Positions 29,653 to 39,991 are shown, counted from the stretch's first letter. The stretch is 64,000 bases of DNA from Martelella mediterranea (GCF_004342225.1 NZ_SMAR01000014.1:1-64000); one strand, 5' to 3'. A program made the numbers and translations. The notes: generated from the sequence alone by a model not told the origin.

Positions 29653-29728
29653 TCGCCTATTGAAAAATAAGGCGCTGCCCGCGTTCAACAACGAGGCGCC
29701 CTCCATCTTTTAAAGAAAGACAGTCAGT

Positions 29729-29773
29729 CTACGCATCGTTCTTTGTGCTTCCGAATGGATGCACGGCGCTCTA
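29729..29773 (-). repeat. Palindromic intergenic repeat, copy B (short)
   Basis: Read on the minus strand it starts TAGAGCGCCGTGC, folds around CCATTCGG and ends GATGCGTAG, so it joins the left hairpin of the family directly to its right end without the second hairpin. Its terminal TAG (29771-29773) is the stop codon of the MarR-like gene on the minus strand. Confidence 0.8.
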
Positions 29774-30310
29774 AAGTGATGCCGCAGCCCGTGTGGCCTG
29801 ATCATAATGACCCGACAGCGCCCGAATGCGCGCTGCCAGCTTCGACAGGACCTCTGGCGAAACTTCGGTTGAAAGCACTGATTTGACCAACAGTTCCTCA
29901 CGAACAGCCGCATAACGGGCGCAGATATCGCTTCCCTTTTCGGTGATCACAACCAGCTTTTCCTTGCCACGTCGGCCGCTTTCGACCAGATCCAGCTTTT
30001 CCAGCTTTTTCAGCGCATAAGCGACTGTATGGGTATCCTCGATATTGAGCACAAGGCAGATATCCGCCATGGTTTTGGATTTGCCGCGATGGTTCACATT
30101 ATGCAGCACGAGAATATCAAGCGGCGACAAGTCCGGCACGCCAGCCGCTGCCATACAGCGAACAATCCAGCGGCTGAATGCCTGATTGAGCATCGTCAGA
30201 CCGAATTCCACTTCTGAAAGAGCGGGCAATGCACCGCTTGCCAGATGCCCCGAAGAAACAATCGGGCCAATGCCTGCTCCATTCAATTCCTGGTCGTCAT
30301 TGTCTGTCAT
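29771..30310 (-). CDS. MarR-like winged-helix regulator linked to a TRAP transporter
   Basis: A 179-residue winged-helix protein (helix-turn-helix about 75-110, with KTMADICLVLNIEDTHTVAY as the recognition part and a basic wing RRGKEKLVVITEKG). It follows the TRAP large subunit gene by one base on the same strand (stop 30312-30314, ATG 30308-30310), so it is probably the regulator of the dctPQM operon or of the divergent oxoprolinase gene. An upstream TTG at 30322 is a possible alternative start. The last codon before the stop abuts palindromic repeat copy B, which supplies the TAG. Confidence 0.82.
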   Translation of the reverse strand: MTDNDDQELNGAGIGPIVSSGHLASGALPALSEVEFGLTMLNQAFSRWIVRCMAAAGVPDLSPLDILVLHNVNHRGKSKTMADICLVLNIEDTHTVAYALKKLEKLDLVESGRRGKEKLVVITEKGSDICARYAAVREELLVKSVLSTEVSPEVLSKLAARIRALSGHYDQATRAAASL

Positions 30311-30311
30311 T

Positions 30312-31616
30312 TTATCGTCCAAGCATTTGCGATGGCAGCCACAAGACGACTTCGGGGAACAGCGAGATCACCACGATTGCCGCCAGAAGGCCGATGAAAA
30401 ATGGAAGTGCGGCAAGAGCAATAAAGCCGATACTGCGATTTGCCAAGGACTGAAGGACATAGAGGTTAAACCCGACTGGTGGCGTTATCTGAGCAATTTC
30501 CACCAGAAGCACGACGAAAATACCAAACCAGAGAAGATCAATACCGGCGGCCTGAACAGCAGGAAGCAAAACGGAGGTCGTCAGCAGGATCATCGAAATC
30601 CCGTCGATGAAACAGCCCATCGTCAGGAAGATCAGCACCATGGCGAGAAGCAGCATGGGCTGCGGCAGGTCCATGTTAACGATCCAGGCGGCGAGATCGT
30701 TCGGCAGGCCGGTGAACCCCATCGCCGTGGAAAGAAAGGCCGCACCCGACAGGATCAGGCCGATCATCGCGCTGGTACGGGTCGCAGCGACAATGCTGGT
30801 CCAGAAACTATCAAACGTCAGACCACCACCAATAAGTGCGAGCACCAGTGCACCGGTCACGCCAATTGCCGCGGCCTCGGTCGGCGTGGCTATGCCGCCA
30901 TAGATGCAGCCCAGTACGGCAATAATCAAAACCATGATCGGGATCAGCCGACGCGATTCCCACAATTTGGTTGTCAGCGGAATATGCGGATCGCGATGAG
31001 GAATACGTTTTGGGCGCATCAGCGCATAACCGCCAACAATGCAGGAAAACATCACCATCAGCATGATACCCGGCACGACACCGGCAATGAACAGCCGGCC
31101 GATAGAGATCTGCGCGGCGACGCCATAAACGATCATCATGATCGATGGCGGGATCAGCAGTCCAAGCGTTCCCGAGCCCGCAAGCGAACCGACAATCATG
31201 TAATCGGAATAGCCGCGCTGCCTCAGTTCCGGAATCGTCATCTTGGCAATCGTCGCCGCCGTTGCAGCAGACGATCCGGAAATCGCTGCAAAGATGGCGC
31301 AGCCAACGACATTGGTATGCAGCAAGCGACCGGGAATGCGCTGCACCCAGGGCGCAAGACCTTTGAACATGTCTTCAGCAAGCCGTGTACGAAACAGGAT
31401 CTCGCCCATCCAGATGAACAGCGGCAGCGCCGTTAGTGACCACGAATTATTGGAACCCCAGAGCGTTGTGCCGAACAGCAGGCCGGGCGGACGGCTGGTG
31501 AAAAACTCCATCGCCACATACCCGGCAGCAGCCAAAGCGACGCCAATCCAGAGACCTCCGCCGAGGATCAGAAGAACGAAAACGGCAATGAAAATGCCTG
31601 CGATTGCGGGATCCAT
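30312..31616 (-). CDS. dctM: TRAP transporter large permease DctM (system 1)
   Basis: A 434-residue membrane protein of the DctM/SiaM type. It forms the ion-coupled channel of a tripartite ATP-independent periplasmic transporter. Family stretches include AAISGSSAATAATIAKMTIPE near residue 115 (shown in part), GSLAGSGTLGLLIPPSI and the C-terminal QITPPVGFNLYVLQ. The order dctP-dctQ-dctM-marR on the minus strand suggests one operon, opposite the oxoprolinase gene. Confidence 0.93.
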   Translation of the reverse strand: MDPAIAGIFIAVFVLLILGGGLWIGVALAAAGYVAMEFFTSRPPGLLFGTTLWGSNNSWSLTALPLFIWMGEILFRTRLAEDMFKGLAPWVQRIPGRLLHTNVVGCAIFAAISGSSAATAATIAKMTIPELRQRGYSDYMIVGSLAGSGTLGLLIPPSIMMIVYGVAAQISIGRLFIAGVVPGIMLMVMFSCIVGGYALMRPKRIPHRDPHIPLTTKLWESRRLIPIMVLIIAVLGCIYGGIATPTEAAAIGVTGALVLALIGGGLTFDSFWTSIVAATRTSAMIGLILSGAAFLSTAMGFTGLPNDLAAWIVNMDLPQPMLLLAMVLIFLTMGCFIDGISMILLTTSVLLPAVQAAGIDLLWFGIFVVLLVEIAQITPPVGFNLYVLQSLANRSIGFIALAALPFFIGLLAAIVVISLFPEVVLWLPSQMLGR

Positions 31617-31625
31617 GCCGTTACC

Positions 31626-32153
31626 TCACCGTTCGAAATGTTTGTCATCGCCGGAGGTGGCCTCGGCGATAATATAGCTGGGCGCTTTACCTGACAGGCA
31701 GCGAACAGCATCTTCCACAAGCGCCACAAAGAAAATTGCCATACCGATCACCATTGTCAGTTGCGGGATCCACAACGGAACAGGCAGAAGCCCCTGAGCG
31801 ACATCGCCGAAGCGATGGGAATCATAGACAAGCCGCCCGAGCCACCAGGTTGCCCAGCCAACAGCGATCATCGAGACCAGCGTCAGCACGGTTTCGAATT
31901 TCGACTTGAGGGTTTCCGGCAACCGCGCCAACAGAAGACTGACACGAATATGCTCCGACCGCCGGTATGTGGGCGCGAGCGCAAGAAAGAAGATGGCAAC
32001 GAGGCAATATCCGGCCAGATCATCACTGCCGGCAAACTGGGTCCCGAAAAATCTCAAAACAATGCCCCCGCCGACCAGCAGCAGAATGCTGATCATCGAA
32101 AGCGCGGCCAGTATTTCGGCCAGCCGGTATAGCGGCGTCAACGGACTTGTCAT
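31626..32153 (-). CDS. dctQ: TRAP transporter small permease DctQ (system 1)
   Basis: A 175-residue protein with four hydrophobic helices and the DctQ signature around residues 35-75 (FAGSDDLAGYCLVAIFFLAL, then YRRSEHIRVSLL). It is the small membrane subunit that pairs with DctM. The gene is 9 bases upstream of dctM; a two-hairpin repeat (copy C) lies between it and dctP. Confidence 0.9.
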   Translation of the reverse strand: MTSPLTPLYRLAEILAALSMISILLLVGGGIVLRFFGTQFAGSDDLAGYCLVAIFFLALAPTYRRSEHIRVSLLLARLPETLKSKFETVLTLVSMIAVGWATWWLGRLVYDSHRFGDVAQGLLPVPLWIPQLTMVIGMAIFFVALVEDAVRCLSGKAPSYIIAEATSGDDKHFER

Positions 32154-32208
32154 GACAAGGCTCCCGCCAGAATGTGTTGTTAAGGAAGAAAAGCCGGAGC
32201 GTGGACAT

Positions 32209-32315
32209 TAGAGCGCTGTCGCATCCATTAGGATGCACAAAGGACGCTCTAACCTATTGAATCTACGCATAGCGCTTTTCGAAAATCGACTGCGATTTTC
32301 GGGCCGATGCTGTAA
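32209..32315 (+). repeat. Palindromic intergenic repeat, copy C (full, two hairpins)
   Basis: A full-length copy of about 107 bases. The left hairpin has arms TAGAGCG / CGCTCTA outside and GCATCC / GGATGC inside; the right hairpin is built on CGAAAATCG / CGATTTTCG-type arms with one change. Inner arm bases differ from copy E in a compensating way (G-C in E, A-T here). It sits inside the TRAP operon between dctP and dctQ. Confidence 0.9.
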
Positions 32316-32343
32316 GGCTCCGACCCGAAAGCCTGGCTGGCCT

Positions 32344-33312
32344 TTAATCAGCCTTGTAGGCATCGATGATGGTCTGGCCGTCATCGCCAGCGCTTTCCAG
32401 CCATTCGGCGGTCATCGTATCACCGATTTCTGCAAGCTCCGCTTTCATCTCGTCAGTCGGCACGACAACATTAATACCGTTTTCAGCCATCGTCGCCTTG
32501 TAACCTTCGTTCAGCTCTTCCGACTGCGCCCAGCCGCGCTCCTCGGCAGCCGCTGCGGCCTCGAGCAAAGCAGCCTGTGTGTCCTCGTCGAGGCCATCGA
32601 AGACCGACTTGCTCATGAACACCATGTTCTCCGGCAGGAAGGCCTGTGTGTCATAATAATAGCTCAGATAGTCCCAAGCCTGAGTGTCAACGCCGGTTGC
32701 ACTCGAGGTTATCATGGCGTCCACCATGCCGGTCTTGAAGGCCTGCGGCACTTCAGCAGCCTGAACTGTAACCGGATTTGCACCGTTCATCTCGCCAAAA
32801 CGGGCAGTCGCCGGATTATAGGTACGGAACTTCTTGCCGGAGAGATCGGCAAGTGAGGAAAGCTTGTCCTTTGAATAAACGCCCTGTGGTGGCCATGGGA
32901 CAGTGTAAAGCAACACAAGCCCCTGATCTTCAAGGTGCTGTTTAACCGTCGGCGCAGCAGCTTCCCAAAGCTTTGCAGCACTGTCGTAATCGGAAACAAG
33001 CCCCGGAACTGCGTCAAACGCAAAGATCGGATCTTCGTTGCCGAGCGAAGAGATCAGAACTTCACCGATCTGCACCTGACCACTCTGAACACCGCGCTTG
33101 ATTTCGGTCGCCTTCATCAGCGCGCCGTTGGAATGAACATTGATTTCAATCGCGCCGTCTGTGGCAGCGGAAACGTCATCCACGAACTGTCGGATGTTCT
33201 GCGTGTGGAAATTCCCGTCAGGATATGGCGTAGGCATATCCCAGGTCTCAGCCTGTGCAGTGGTCGCAAATGCAGCGGTCGCCGCAAGCGCGGCGGTCAT
33301 TAAAACTTTCAT
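32344..33312 (-). CDS. dctP: TRAP transporter solute-binding protein DctP (system 1)
   Basis: A 322-residue periplasmic binding protein with a signal peptide of about 21 residues (MKVLMTAALAATAAFATTAQA). The ligand-anchoring Arg region is seen as SGKKFRTYNPATA (near residue 163), where the Arg in KFR usually binds a carboxylate. It is first in dctPQM-marR and divergent from a 5-oxoprolinase-type gene; binding of pyroglutamate or a similar acid is an inference from this neighbour, supported by known pyroglutamate-binding DctP proteins in Bordetella. Confidence 0.93.
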   Translation of the reverse strand: MKVLMTAALAATAAFATTAQAETWDMPTPYPDGNFHTQNIRQFVDDVSAATDGAIEINVHSNGALMKATEIKRGVQSGQVQIGEVLISSLGNEDPIFAFDAVPGLVSDYDSAAKLWEAAAPTVKQHLEDQGLVLLYTVPWPPQGVYSKDKLSSLADLSGKKFRTYNPATARFGEMNGANPVTVQAAEVPQAFKTGMVDAMITSSATGVDTQAWDYLSYYYDTQAFLPENMVFMSKSVFDGLDEDTQAALLEAAAAAEERGWAQSEELNEGYKATMAENGINVVVPTDEMKAELAEIGDTMTAEWLESAGDDGQTIIDAYKAD

Positions 33313-33367
33313 AACATTCCCCTTTTGTTTGGCTGCAAAAAAATATCAGCTTTAAATTCGTCACATG

Positions 33368-33385
33368 TTGACGATTATTTGTCAA
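33368..33385. promoter_or_regulatory. Palindromic operator candidate in the dctP/oxoprolinase gap
   Basis: TTGAC-N8-GTCAA, a perfect 5-bp inverted repeat in an AT-rich divergent gap of 141 bases. It could be the binding site of the MarR-like protein at 29771-30310, controlling both directions. This rests only on symmetry and position. Confidence 0.35.
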
Positions 33386-33453
33386 TAAATTATCGATGAG
33401 AAAATGCACAAATAATAAACACGCACTTTTTTAAGGCAGAGAGGGCAGACTTA

Positions 33454-36400
33454 ATGACCGGCAAGTGGGATTTCTGGATTGATAGAGGCGGCACCTTCAC
33501 AGATATCGTGGGGCGCGACCCGAGCGGAACGCTTCATGCACGCAAAATGCTTTCAGAAAACCCTGAAGCTTACCGCGATGCCGGTGTCGCAGGCATTCGC
33601 GCCTTAATGGATCTTTCACCGGGCGAGCCGATTCCCGCTGAAACCATCAATGATATCCGTATGGGCACAACGGTCGCGACGAACGCATTGCTGGAACGCA
33701 AGGGGGCACAGGTCGCGCTTCTGACCACCAAAGGTTTCCGGGACGCACTGGAGATCGGTTATCAGGCCCGCGCCGACATTTTTGCGCGCAACATCGAAAA
33801 GCCTGAACTTCTTTACGACCGCGTCATTGAGATCGACGAGCGCTTGCGCGCTGATGGAACGGTGGAAACCGAACTGGATCCGGCGTCTGTCGAAAAGGCA
33901 CTCCGGCAACTCAAGTCGGAAGGCTTTGATGCCGTTTCCATCGTCTTCATGCATGCCTATCGTTACCCTGCCCATGAGCAAAAAGCCGCTGAGATTGCGC
34001 GTGAAATCGGTTTTGGGCAAATTTCGGTGAGCCACGAGATATCGCCCCTGATCAAATTTGTCGGACGCGGAGACACAACCGTCGTTGATGCCTACCTTTC
34101 TCCAGTCCTCAAGCGCTATGTCGCACAGGTGGCAGATGAACTCGACCTTGAGCGAACTGGTGCACGGCTGCTGTTCATGATGTCTTCCGGTGGCCTGACA
34201 TCGGCGGAGCTTTTTGAGGGCAAGGATGCCATTCTTTCAGGCCCTGCCGGTGGTGTCGTCGCACTGGCACAGACGGGCAAGAAAGCCGGTTTCGACAAGG
34301 TTATCGGGTTCGATATGGGCGGAACATCAACCGATGTCGCGCACTATGCCGGGGATTATGAACGTGCCTTTGAAACAGAAGTCGCAGGTGTTCGCATTCG
34401 CGCGCCGATGATGCAGATACACACTGTCGCCGCTGGCGGCGGCTCCATTCTGCATTATGACGGTGCCCGCTTCACAGTCGGCCCGGATTCTGCCGGCGCC
34501 AATCCGGGACCGAAATGCTATCGCCGCGGCGGCCCGCTGACGGTGACAGATGCCAATGTGATGACCGGCAAACTGAATCCGGATCTGTTTCCGCCAATCT
34601 TCGGGCCAAACCAGAATCAGCCCCTCGACCTTGATGCTGTTCGGGCAGCTTTTGCCGAACTCGCTGATGAGATCGGCGACGGACGCACACCGGAGGCCGT
34701 CGCCGATGGCTTCTTGACCATTGCTGTTGCCAACATGGCCGAAGCGGTCAAGAAAATCTCGGTCGCGCGTGGCTATGATGTGACCCGCTATGCACTGAAC
34801 GCCTTTGGCGGAGCCAGCGGCCAGCACGCCTGCCTGGTCGCCGATGCGCTGGGCATGAAACAGGCGCTGATCCATCCGTTTTCCGGTCTGCTTTCTGCCT
34901 ATGGCATGGGCCTGGCAGACGTGCGTGCACTTCGTCAGGCGGCTGTGGAAAAGCCGCTCTCAGCAGCCCTTTCCCATATCTCCGGGAGCGCGGCCATGCT
35001 GTGTGAAGAGAGTGTCGCAGAACTGCACGATCAGGGTATCTCCGATACGCAGATCATCGTCCACGTGACCGGGCTGCTGCGCTATGCGGGTACCGACACT
35101 ACGCTTGAAATCCCGATCGCCGATATTGCCGGCAATGGTGACTATGAAAGGGCCGTTCTTGAAGGCGACAGTAACGCCATGAAAACGGCTTTCGAGACCA
35201 TGCACCGGGCGCGCTTCGGTTTTATCGATGAAACCAAGGAAATTGTTGTTGAGGCAATTTCGGTCGAGGCCGTCGGCGGAGCGGCTCAGGCCGAAGAAAA
35301 AGACGGATCGGTCTCAAACACCGAAACACCAGAACCCGATGGCAAGACACGTTTTTACTCGGCAGGACACTGGCATGAAACAGCAACTTATCGACGTGCA
35401 CAGCTTTCAGCTGGCCAGAGGATCGACGGTCCGGCCCTCCTTATCGAGCCTAATCAGACTGTCGTGATCGAACCCGGCTGGCAGGCAGAACTCACCACAT
35501 CAGACAACATCATTCTGACACGTATCGCCGCCCTGCCAGCGCAAAAGGCCGCTGGCACCGAAGCCGACCCGGTGATGCTGGAGATTTTCAACAACTTGTT
35601 CATGTCGATTGCCGAACAGATGGGACTGACGCTGCAGAACACGGCTTATTCGGTCAACATCAAGGAGCGGCTTGACTTCTCCTGCGCCGTTTTCGATCCG
35701 AGCGGCGCGCTGGTCGCCAATGCTCCGCATATGCCGGTGCATCTGGGGTCCATGGATCGCTCGGTTCAGGCGGTCATCCGCGGCAATGATCATATCCGCC
35801 CCGGCGATGTGTTTGCGCTCAACGCACCCTATAACGGCGGCACGCACCTGCCGGATATCACGGTCTGCAGCCCGGTTTTCGATTCAGCAGGCAAAAACCT
35901 GCTGTTCTGGGTCGCATCGCGGGGCCATCACGCCGATGTCGGCGGCATAGCACCGGGCTCGATGTCACCGGATGCCACAACGATTGAAGAAGAAGGCGTC
36001 TACATCGACAATTTCAAGCTGGTCGATGCCGGACATTTCCGGGAGAAAGAGCTTGTCGCACTTCTGACCGGCGCGAAATATCCGGTGCGCAATGTCACAG
36101 AGAACGTCGCCGACCTGAAGGCTCAGATTGCCGCCAATAATCGCGGCATTGAGCAGATGCGCAAGGCGATTGACGATTTCGGCCTTGCAGTCGTCCAAGC
36201 CTACATGACCCACGTACAGGATAACGCCGAGGAAAGTGTCCGCCATGCGCTGACAAAGCTCGAAGACTGCAGCTTCGAGTATCCGATGGATCAGGGTTCG
36301 GCCATCAAAGTGAAAATCAGCGTAAACCATGAAGAGCGGACCGCGATTGTCGATTTTACCGGCACATCGGCTCAGCAGAACAGCAACTTCAACGCACCGG

Positions 36401-37092
36401 AACCCGTGACCCGTGCCGCTGTTCTTTATGTTTTCCGCATGATCGTCGATGGCAGTATACCGATGAACGCAGGTTGTCTGCGCCCGATCAAAATCATCGT
36501 GCCGGGACAAAGCATGCTGGCTCCAAGCTATCCCGCAGCTGTCGTCGCAGGCAATGTCGAGGTCAGTCAGGCTGTGACCAACTGCCTGTTTGGTGCGCTT
36601 GAAGCCCTGTCATCGGCGCAGGGTACGATGAACAACCTAACCTTCGGAAACGATACCTATCAGTACTACGAAACGATCTGCTCCGGTGCACCTGCTGGCC
36701 CCGGATTTAATGGCGCCGACGCAGTCCATACGCACATGACCAACTCACGGCTCACAGATCCCGAAGTTCTAGAAATGCGCTACCCTGTTGTGCTTGAAGA
36801 CTTCCACATCAGAAAGGGGTCGGGCGGCAAGGGCAAATGGCACGCAGGCGACGGCACATCGCGCACGCTTCGCTTTCTGGAGACGATGGACTGCGCACTG
36901 CTTTCCGGGCACCGCAAGGTGCGTCCTTTTGGATTACGGGGGGTAGAGCCGGGTGAATGCGGCCGCAACATTGTCACCCGCAGCGACGGCAGCGTTGAAG
37001 AACTCAGCGGCTGCGACCGTACAGTTTTAAACGCTGGCGACACCATTACCGTTATAACACCGACCGGCGGTGGCTACGGCAAAGCCGATTGA
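33454..37092 (+). CDS. Hydantoinase/5-oxoprolinase, fused HyuA-HyuB type
   Basis: A 1212-residue cytosolic enzyme combining the HyuA-like ATPase half (about 1-690) and the HyuB-like half (about 703-1212). ATP-site motifs are [10 protein letters not shown] (11-20) and [10 protein letters not shown] (near 288); the HyuB part opens with [20 protein letters not shown] and contains [10 protein letters not shown]. The single-chain layout and length match ATP-dependent 5-oxoprolinases, which open 5-oxoproline to glutamate; N-methylhydantoinase and acetone carboxylase relatives are usually split. Divergent from a TRAP operon, which probably imports its substrate. Confidence 0.85.
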   Translation: MTGKWDFWIDRGGTFTDIVGRDPSGTLHARKMLSENPEAYRDAGVAGIRALMDLSPGEPIPAETINDIRMGTTVATNALLERKGAQVALLTTKGFRDALEIGYQARADIFARNIEKPELLYDRVIEIDERLRADGTVETELDPASVEKALRQLKSEGFDAVSIVFMHAYRYPAHEQKAAEIAREIGFGQISVSHEISPLIKFVGRGDTTVVDAYLSPVLKRYVAQVADELDLERTGARLLFMMSSGGLTSAELFEGKDAILSGPAGGVVALAQTGKKAGFDKVIGFDMGGTSTDVAHYAGDYERAFETEVAGVRIRAPMMQIHTVAAGGGSILHYDGARFTVGPDSAGANPGPKCYRRGGPLTVTDANVMTGKLNPDLFPPIFGPNQNQPLDLDAVRAAFAELADEIGDGRTPEAVADGFLTIAVANMAEAVKKISVARGYDVTRYALNAFGGASGQHACLVADALGMKQALIHPFSGLLSAYGMGLADVRALRQAAVEKPLSAALSHISGSAAMLCEESVAELHDQGISDTQIIVHVTGLLRYAGTDTTLEIPIADIAGNGDYERAVLEGDSNAMKTAFETMHRARFGFIDETKEIVVEAISVEAVGGAAQAEEKDGSVSNTETPEPDGKTRFYSAGHWHETATYRRAQLSAGQRIDGPALLIEPNQTVVIEPGWQAELTTSDNIILTRIAALPAQKAAGTEADPVMLEIFNNLFMSIAEQMGLTLQNTAYSVNIKERLDFSCAVFDPSGALVANAPHMPVHLGSMDRSVQAVIRGNDHIRPGDVFALNAPYNGGTHLPDITVCSPVFDSAGKNLLFWVASRGHHADVGGIAPGSMSPDATTIEEEGVYIDNFKLVDAGHFREKELVALLTGAKYPVRNVTENVADLKAQIAANNRGIEQMRKAIDDFGLAVVQAYMTHVQDNAEESVRHALTKLEDCSFEYPMDQGSAIKVKISVNHEERTAIVDFTGTSAQQNSNFNAPEPVTRAAVLYVFRMIVDGSIPMNAGCLRPIKIIVPGQSMLAPSYPAAVVAGNVEVSQAVTNCLFGALEALSSAQGTMNNLTFGNDTYQYYETICSGAPAGPGFNGADAVHTHMTNSRLTDPEVLEMRYPVVLEDFHIRKGSGGKGKWHAGDGTSRTLRFLETMDCALLSGHRKVRPFGLRGVEPGECGRNIVTRSDGSVEELSGCDRTVLNAGDTITVITPTGGGYGKAD

Positions 37093-37099
37093 AGCCACT

Positions 37100-37200
37100 T
37101 AGAGCACCGTGCATCCATTCGGATGCACGGTGCTCTAACTTATTTAAACTGCGCATCGTTCTTTCCGAAACTCAGACCCGATTTTCGAGCCGATGCGCTA
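37100..37200 (+). repeat. Palindromic intergenic repeat, copy D (full, long perfect stem)
   Basis: The left hairpin is a perfect 16-bp stem (AGAGCACCGTGCATCC paired across the loop ATTC). The right half is decayed but still ends CCGATGCGCTA. The right terminal CTA (37198-37200) is the TAG stop of the TRAP gene on the minus strand, and the left end lies 7 bases from the oxoprolinase stop, so the element fills the gap between two convergent genes. Confidence 0.88.
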
Positions 37201-38496
37201 GAGTCCGAAGTGCCGGGGCAGAGCGAGGAACAGATCCGGAAAGAACGTTACGACCAGCAGCATCGCAAACAGCAGAACATAAAATGGAGCAAGGGCGCGG
37301 ATACAGCGTTCGACTTTGACTTGCGCGACACTGGCGCCGACAAACAACCCGGTGCCCACCGGCGGCGTAATCGTGCCAATGGCAAGGTTGAAAACCAGGA
37401 TCACCCCGAAATGCACCGGATCGCCGCCGAGCTTTTCGAAAATCGGGAGAAGAATGGGCGTAAAGATCAGGATTGCCGGCCCGATATCCATAAAACAGCC
37501 GATCACGAGAAGAAGCAGATTGATCACCAGCATAATGACAATCGGGCTGTCGGAGATACCCAGAATAAGCGATGTTACGGCAGCGGGTATGCCGGTAAAG
37601 GCCATCGCGAAAGACAGCGCAGCCGATGCCGCCAGCAACATCATAATGGTTCCTGTCATCTGAGCTGTTTCGAGCAGAAACTGCGGAAACGCCCTCAGCG
37701 GCTTTGTGCGATGAATGACGAATGTCAGCAGCATCGTATAAAGCACGGCGATACCGGAGGCCTCCACCGCTGTGAAAATGCCGGACATGATGCCGCCGAT
37801 AACGAGCACGATCAGAAACAGACTTGGCAATGCTTCCATCGTTACGACCGCCGCCGCGCGAAAACCGATCCAGCCCGACGTGGGATAACCACGTCGCCAC
37901 GCTATGCTGGTGGTCATGATGATGAGCCCAGCGCCCCATATAAGACCGGCAACACCGCCTGCCAGAAACAACGCTGCAATCGACGTTCCGCCCGAGACAA
38001 GCGAATAGATGATGAAAGCCGTGGTCGGCGGTATAAGCATTCCGGTCGGCGCGGACGCAATATTGACCGCGGCAGCAAGATCACGATCATATCCTTCCTT
38101 GGCCTGCATAGGAACCATCACCCCGCCGATGGAGGTTGACGCCGCAATAGCGGAGCCGGAAATGCAACCGAACAGCATGTTACCGGCAATATTGGTCTGA
38201 GCCAGCGACCCGGGAATACGTCCGGAAATCAGCTTTGCGAAATTGACCAGACGAACGGCGATGCCGCCCGAGTTCATCATGACACCGGATAGAATAAAGA
38301 ACGGGACAGCCAGCAGCGAGAACGTGTCGAGACTCGCCAGCATTTTCTGAGCAGATGTAAACAGCGCCATATCGAATGGCGCGACCAGTGTCACCGCCGC
38401 CAGCGCAGCGGCCACAATTGAAACGGCCAACGGCAGGCCGAGAAGTGCCAGAACCGCAAAAACCGATATCATCACAAGACTGGCTTGACCGGCCAT
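37198..38496 (-). CDS. dctM: TRAP transporter large permease DctM (system 2)
   Basis: A 432-residue membrane protein with the DctM features: SGSAIAASTSIGGVMVPMQA near residue 133, a conserved central cluster (SGGTSIAALFLAGGVAG) and GTITPPVGTGLFVGASVA near the C-terminus. It is the last gene of the operon GH105-dctP-dctQ-dctM. The stop codon TAG comes from the right end of palindromic repeat copy D. A substrate with sugar-acid character is inferred from the GH105 neighbour. Confidence 0.93.
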   Translation of the reverse strand: MAGQASLVMISVFAVLALLGLPLAVSIVAAALAAVTLVAPFDMALFTSAQKMLASLDTFSLLAVPFFILSGVMMNSGGIAVRLVNFAKLISGRIPGSLAQTNIAGNMLFGCISGSAIAASTSIGGVMVPMQAKEGYDRDLAAAVNIASAPTGMLIPPTTAFIIYSLVSGGTSIAALFLAGGVAGLIWGAGLIIMTTSIAWRRGYPTSGWIGFRAAAVVTMEALPSLFLIVLVIGGIMSGIFTAVEASGIAVLYTMLLTFVIHRTKPLRAFPQFLLETAQMTGTIMMLLAASAALSFAMAFTGIPAAVTSLILGISDSPIVIMLVINLLLLVIGCFMDIGPAILIFTPILLPIFEKLGGDPVHFGVILVFNLAIGTITPPVGTGLFVGASVAQVKVERCIRALAPFYVLLFAMLLVVTFFPDLFLALPRHFGL

Positions 38497-38497
38497 T

Positions 38498-39010
38498 TCA
38501 GTCTCCTGCCGCTGTTATTTTCTCAACCTGATCGGGAAACTCACGCTCTCCGAAGAGAACGTCGATCAGGTTCAAAACACTGTAAAGAAAGATAAAAACG
38601 CCAGATACCGGAAGACTGGCATAGACCAGAGCCATTGGCACGCGCAGCACCGGAGAGTGTTGTCCGGCGGCAATATCGACGCCGCGCATACCGCCGACGA
38701 TCAGCACCAATACGGAAAATATCATGAAAGAAGCTGGCACGAGAGCCCGCAGTATCAGGCGGGACTTGCCATGAGCCATTTCCGTTACGAGATCAATCGC
38801 CATATGTGTGCCTTTTCCAGCGGAATAGGCAGCGCCAAGCAGAGACATCCAGATAACGCCGAACCTCAGAAATTCCTCGGAGAATGTGGATGGGGCGTTC
38901 AGCACATAACGGCTGAACACCTGCCAGGCGAGAACGGCCACCATCGTCGCAAGCACGACGCAGCAAGCCGTTCCCACAACGGCGTCAAGAAGGCGACGCA
39001 ATGCGCGCAT
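38498..39010 (-). CDS. dctQ: TRAP transporter small permease DctQ (system 2)
   Basis: A 170-residue four-helix protein with the DctQ signature (VFSRYVLNAPSTFSEEFLRF near residue 30, then YSAGKGTHMAIDLV). It pairs with the large subunit one base downstream and follows dctP by three bases, so the three are tightly co-translated. Confidence 0.92.
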   Translation of the reverse strand: MRALRRLLDAVVGTACCVVLATMVAVLAWQVFSRYVLNAPSTFSEEFLRFGVIWMSLLGAAYSAGKGTHMAIDLVTEMAHGKSRLILRALVPASFMIFSVLVLIVGGMRGVDIAAGQHSPVLRVPMALVYASLPVSGVFIFLYSVLNLIDVLFGEREFPDQVEKITAAGD

Positions 39011-39013
39011 CAG

Positions 39014-39991
39014 TCAGTCTCCTGCTACTGCGCGGATTTGTTCGTAGACTTCATATTTTTCCGGTTCCGATTTCAGTTCATCATACATTGGCTGCACAGC
39101 GGACTGAAATTCCGAAACGTCGGGATAAAAGAACTGAACGTCGAAGTTTTCTTCGGCTTCTTTTTTCGTCGCGGCGATTGCATCGCCCCAGGCCGTCTTT
39201 TGAAACGCGGTCGATTCCCTGGCAGCCTCCAGAACAGCCTTCTGTTCACCCTCTGAAAGACTGTCGAAGGTCGTCTTGGAAATCAGCATAATATCCGGGA
39301 TACGGGTATGCATATCGTAGGAATAATACTTTGCAACCTCGCCATGTCGGGCAATTGTAAGCGCGAATTCGTTGTTTTCCGCTCCGTCCAGAACACCCTG
39401 CTGAATGGATGTGTAAACCTCTGACTGTCCCATGGCGATCGGTGAACCACCGAGCATCTCCACCATGGCAATCGATGTTGGGCTTTGCATAACCCGGATC
39501 TTGAGGCCCTCAAGATCGGCAACGCTTTCGACTGGCTTTTCGGATGTGTAGAAACTGCGAGCGCCGCTGTCATAGTATGTCAGCCCGATCATGCCGGTGT
39601 CTGCGGTCGACTGATAGATCGGCTCCATGATTTCCGGGTCATCCATGACCTTGTAGAAGTGGTCCTGGTCATCGAAGAGATATGGCATCGAAAACACGCC
39701 ATAAATCGGAGAGAAGCTCTCCATAAGCCCACCTGAAACCTTGGTCATGTCAAGCATGCCGGACTGGACCATTTCCACCAGTTCGCGTTCGCCACCCAAC
39801 TGACTGTCGGGGAAAAACTGCACAGTCAACTCGCCGTCTGTCTTTTCGCTCAGGAGTTCGCCGAACTCCGCCATGGCCTGTTTGGTTGGCGTTGCGTTGC
39901 TCGCATAGGCGAAGCGCAGAGTTCGCGCCTCCGCCAGCGCCGTTGTGGCCAGAAGTGCAGTCGCACTCAGAACCAGGATTGATTTAAACAT
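39014..39991 (-). CDS. dctP: TRAP transporter solute-binding protein DctP (system 2)
   Basis: A 325-residue periplasmic binding protein with a signal peptide of about 20 residues (MFKSILVLSATALLATTALA). The conserved ligand Arg is in LEGLKIRVMQSPTS (near residue 151), and the GAENNEFALTI stretch is typical of sugar-acid-binding DctP proteins. It follows the GH105 gene by about 50 bases on the same strand, which suggests that it binds unsaturated uronic-acid oligosaccharides or a related sugar acid. That substrate is inferred from context. Confidence 0.93.
   Translation of the reverse strand: MFKSILVLSATALLATTALAEARTLRFAYASNATPTKQAMAEFGELLSEKTDGELTVQFFPDSQLGGERELVEMVQSGMLDMTKVSGGLMESFSPIYGVFSMPYLFDDQDHFYKVMDDPEIMEPIYQSTADTGMIGLTYYDSGARSFYTSEKPVESVADLEGLKIRVMQSPTSIAMVEMLGGSPIAMGQSEVYTSIQQGVLDGAENNEFALTIARHGEVAKYYSYDMHTRIPDIMLISKTTFDSLSEGEQKAVLEAARESTAFQKTAWGDAIAATKKEAEENFDVQFFYPDVSEFQSAVQPMYDELKSEPEKYEVYEQIRAVAGD

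Noticed and set aside
30186-31436. A 416-residue plus-strand open frame
   Set aside because: It mirrors the dctM gene and is rich in His, Gln and Arg as expected for the reverse of a membrane gene.
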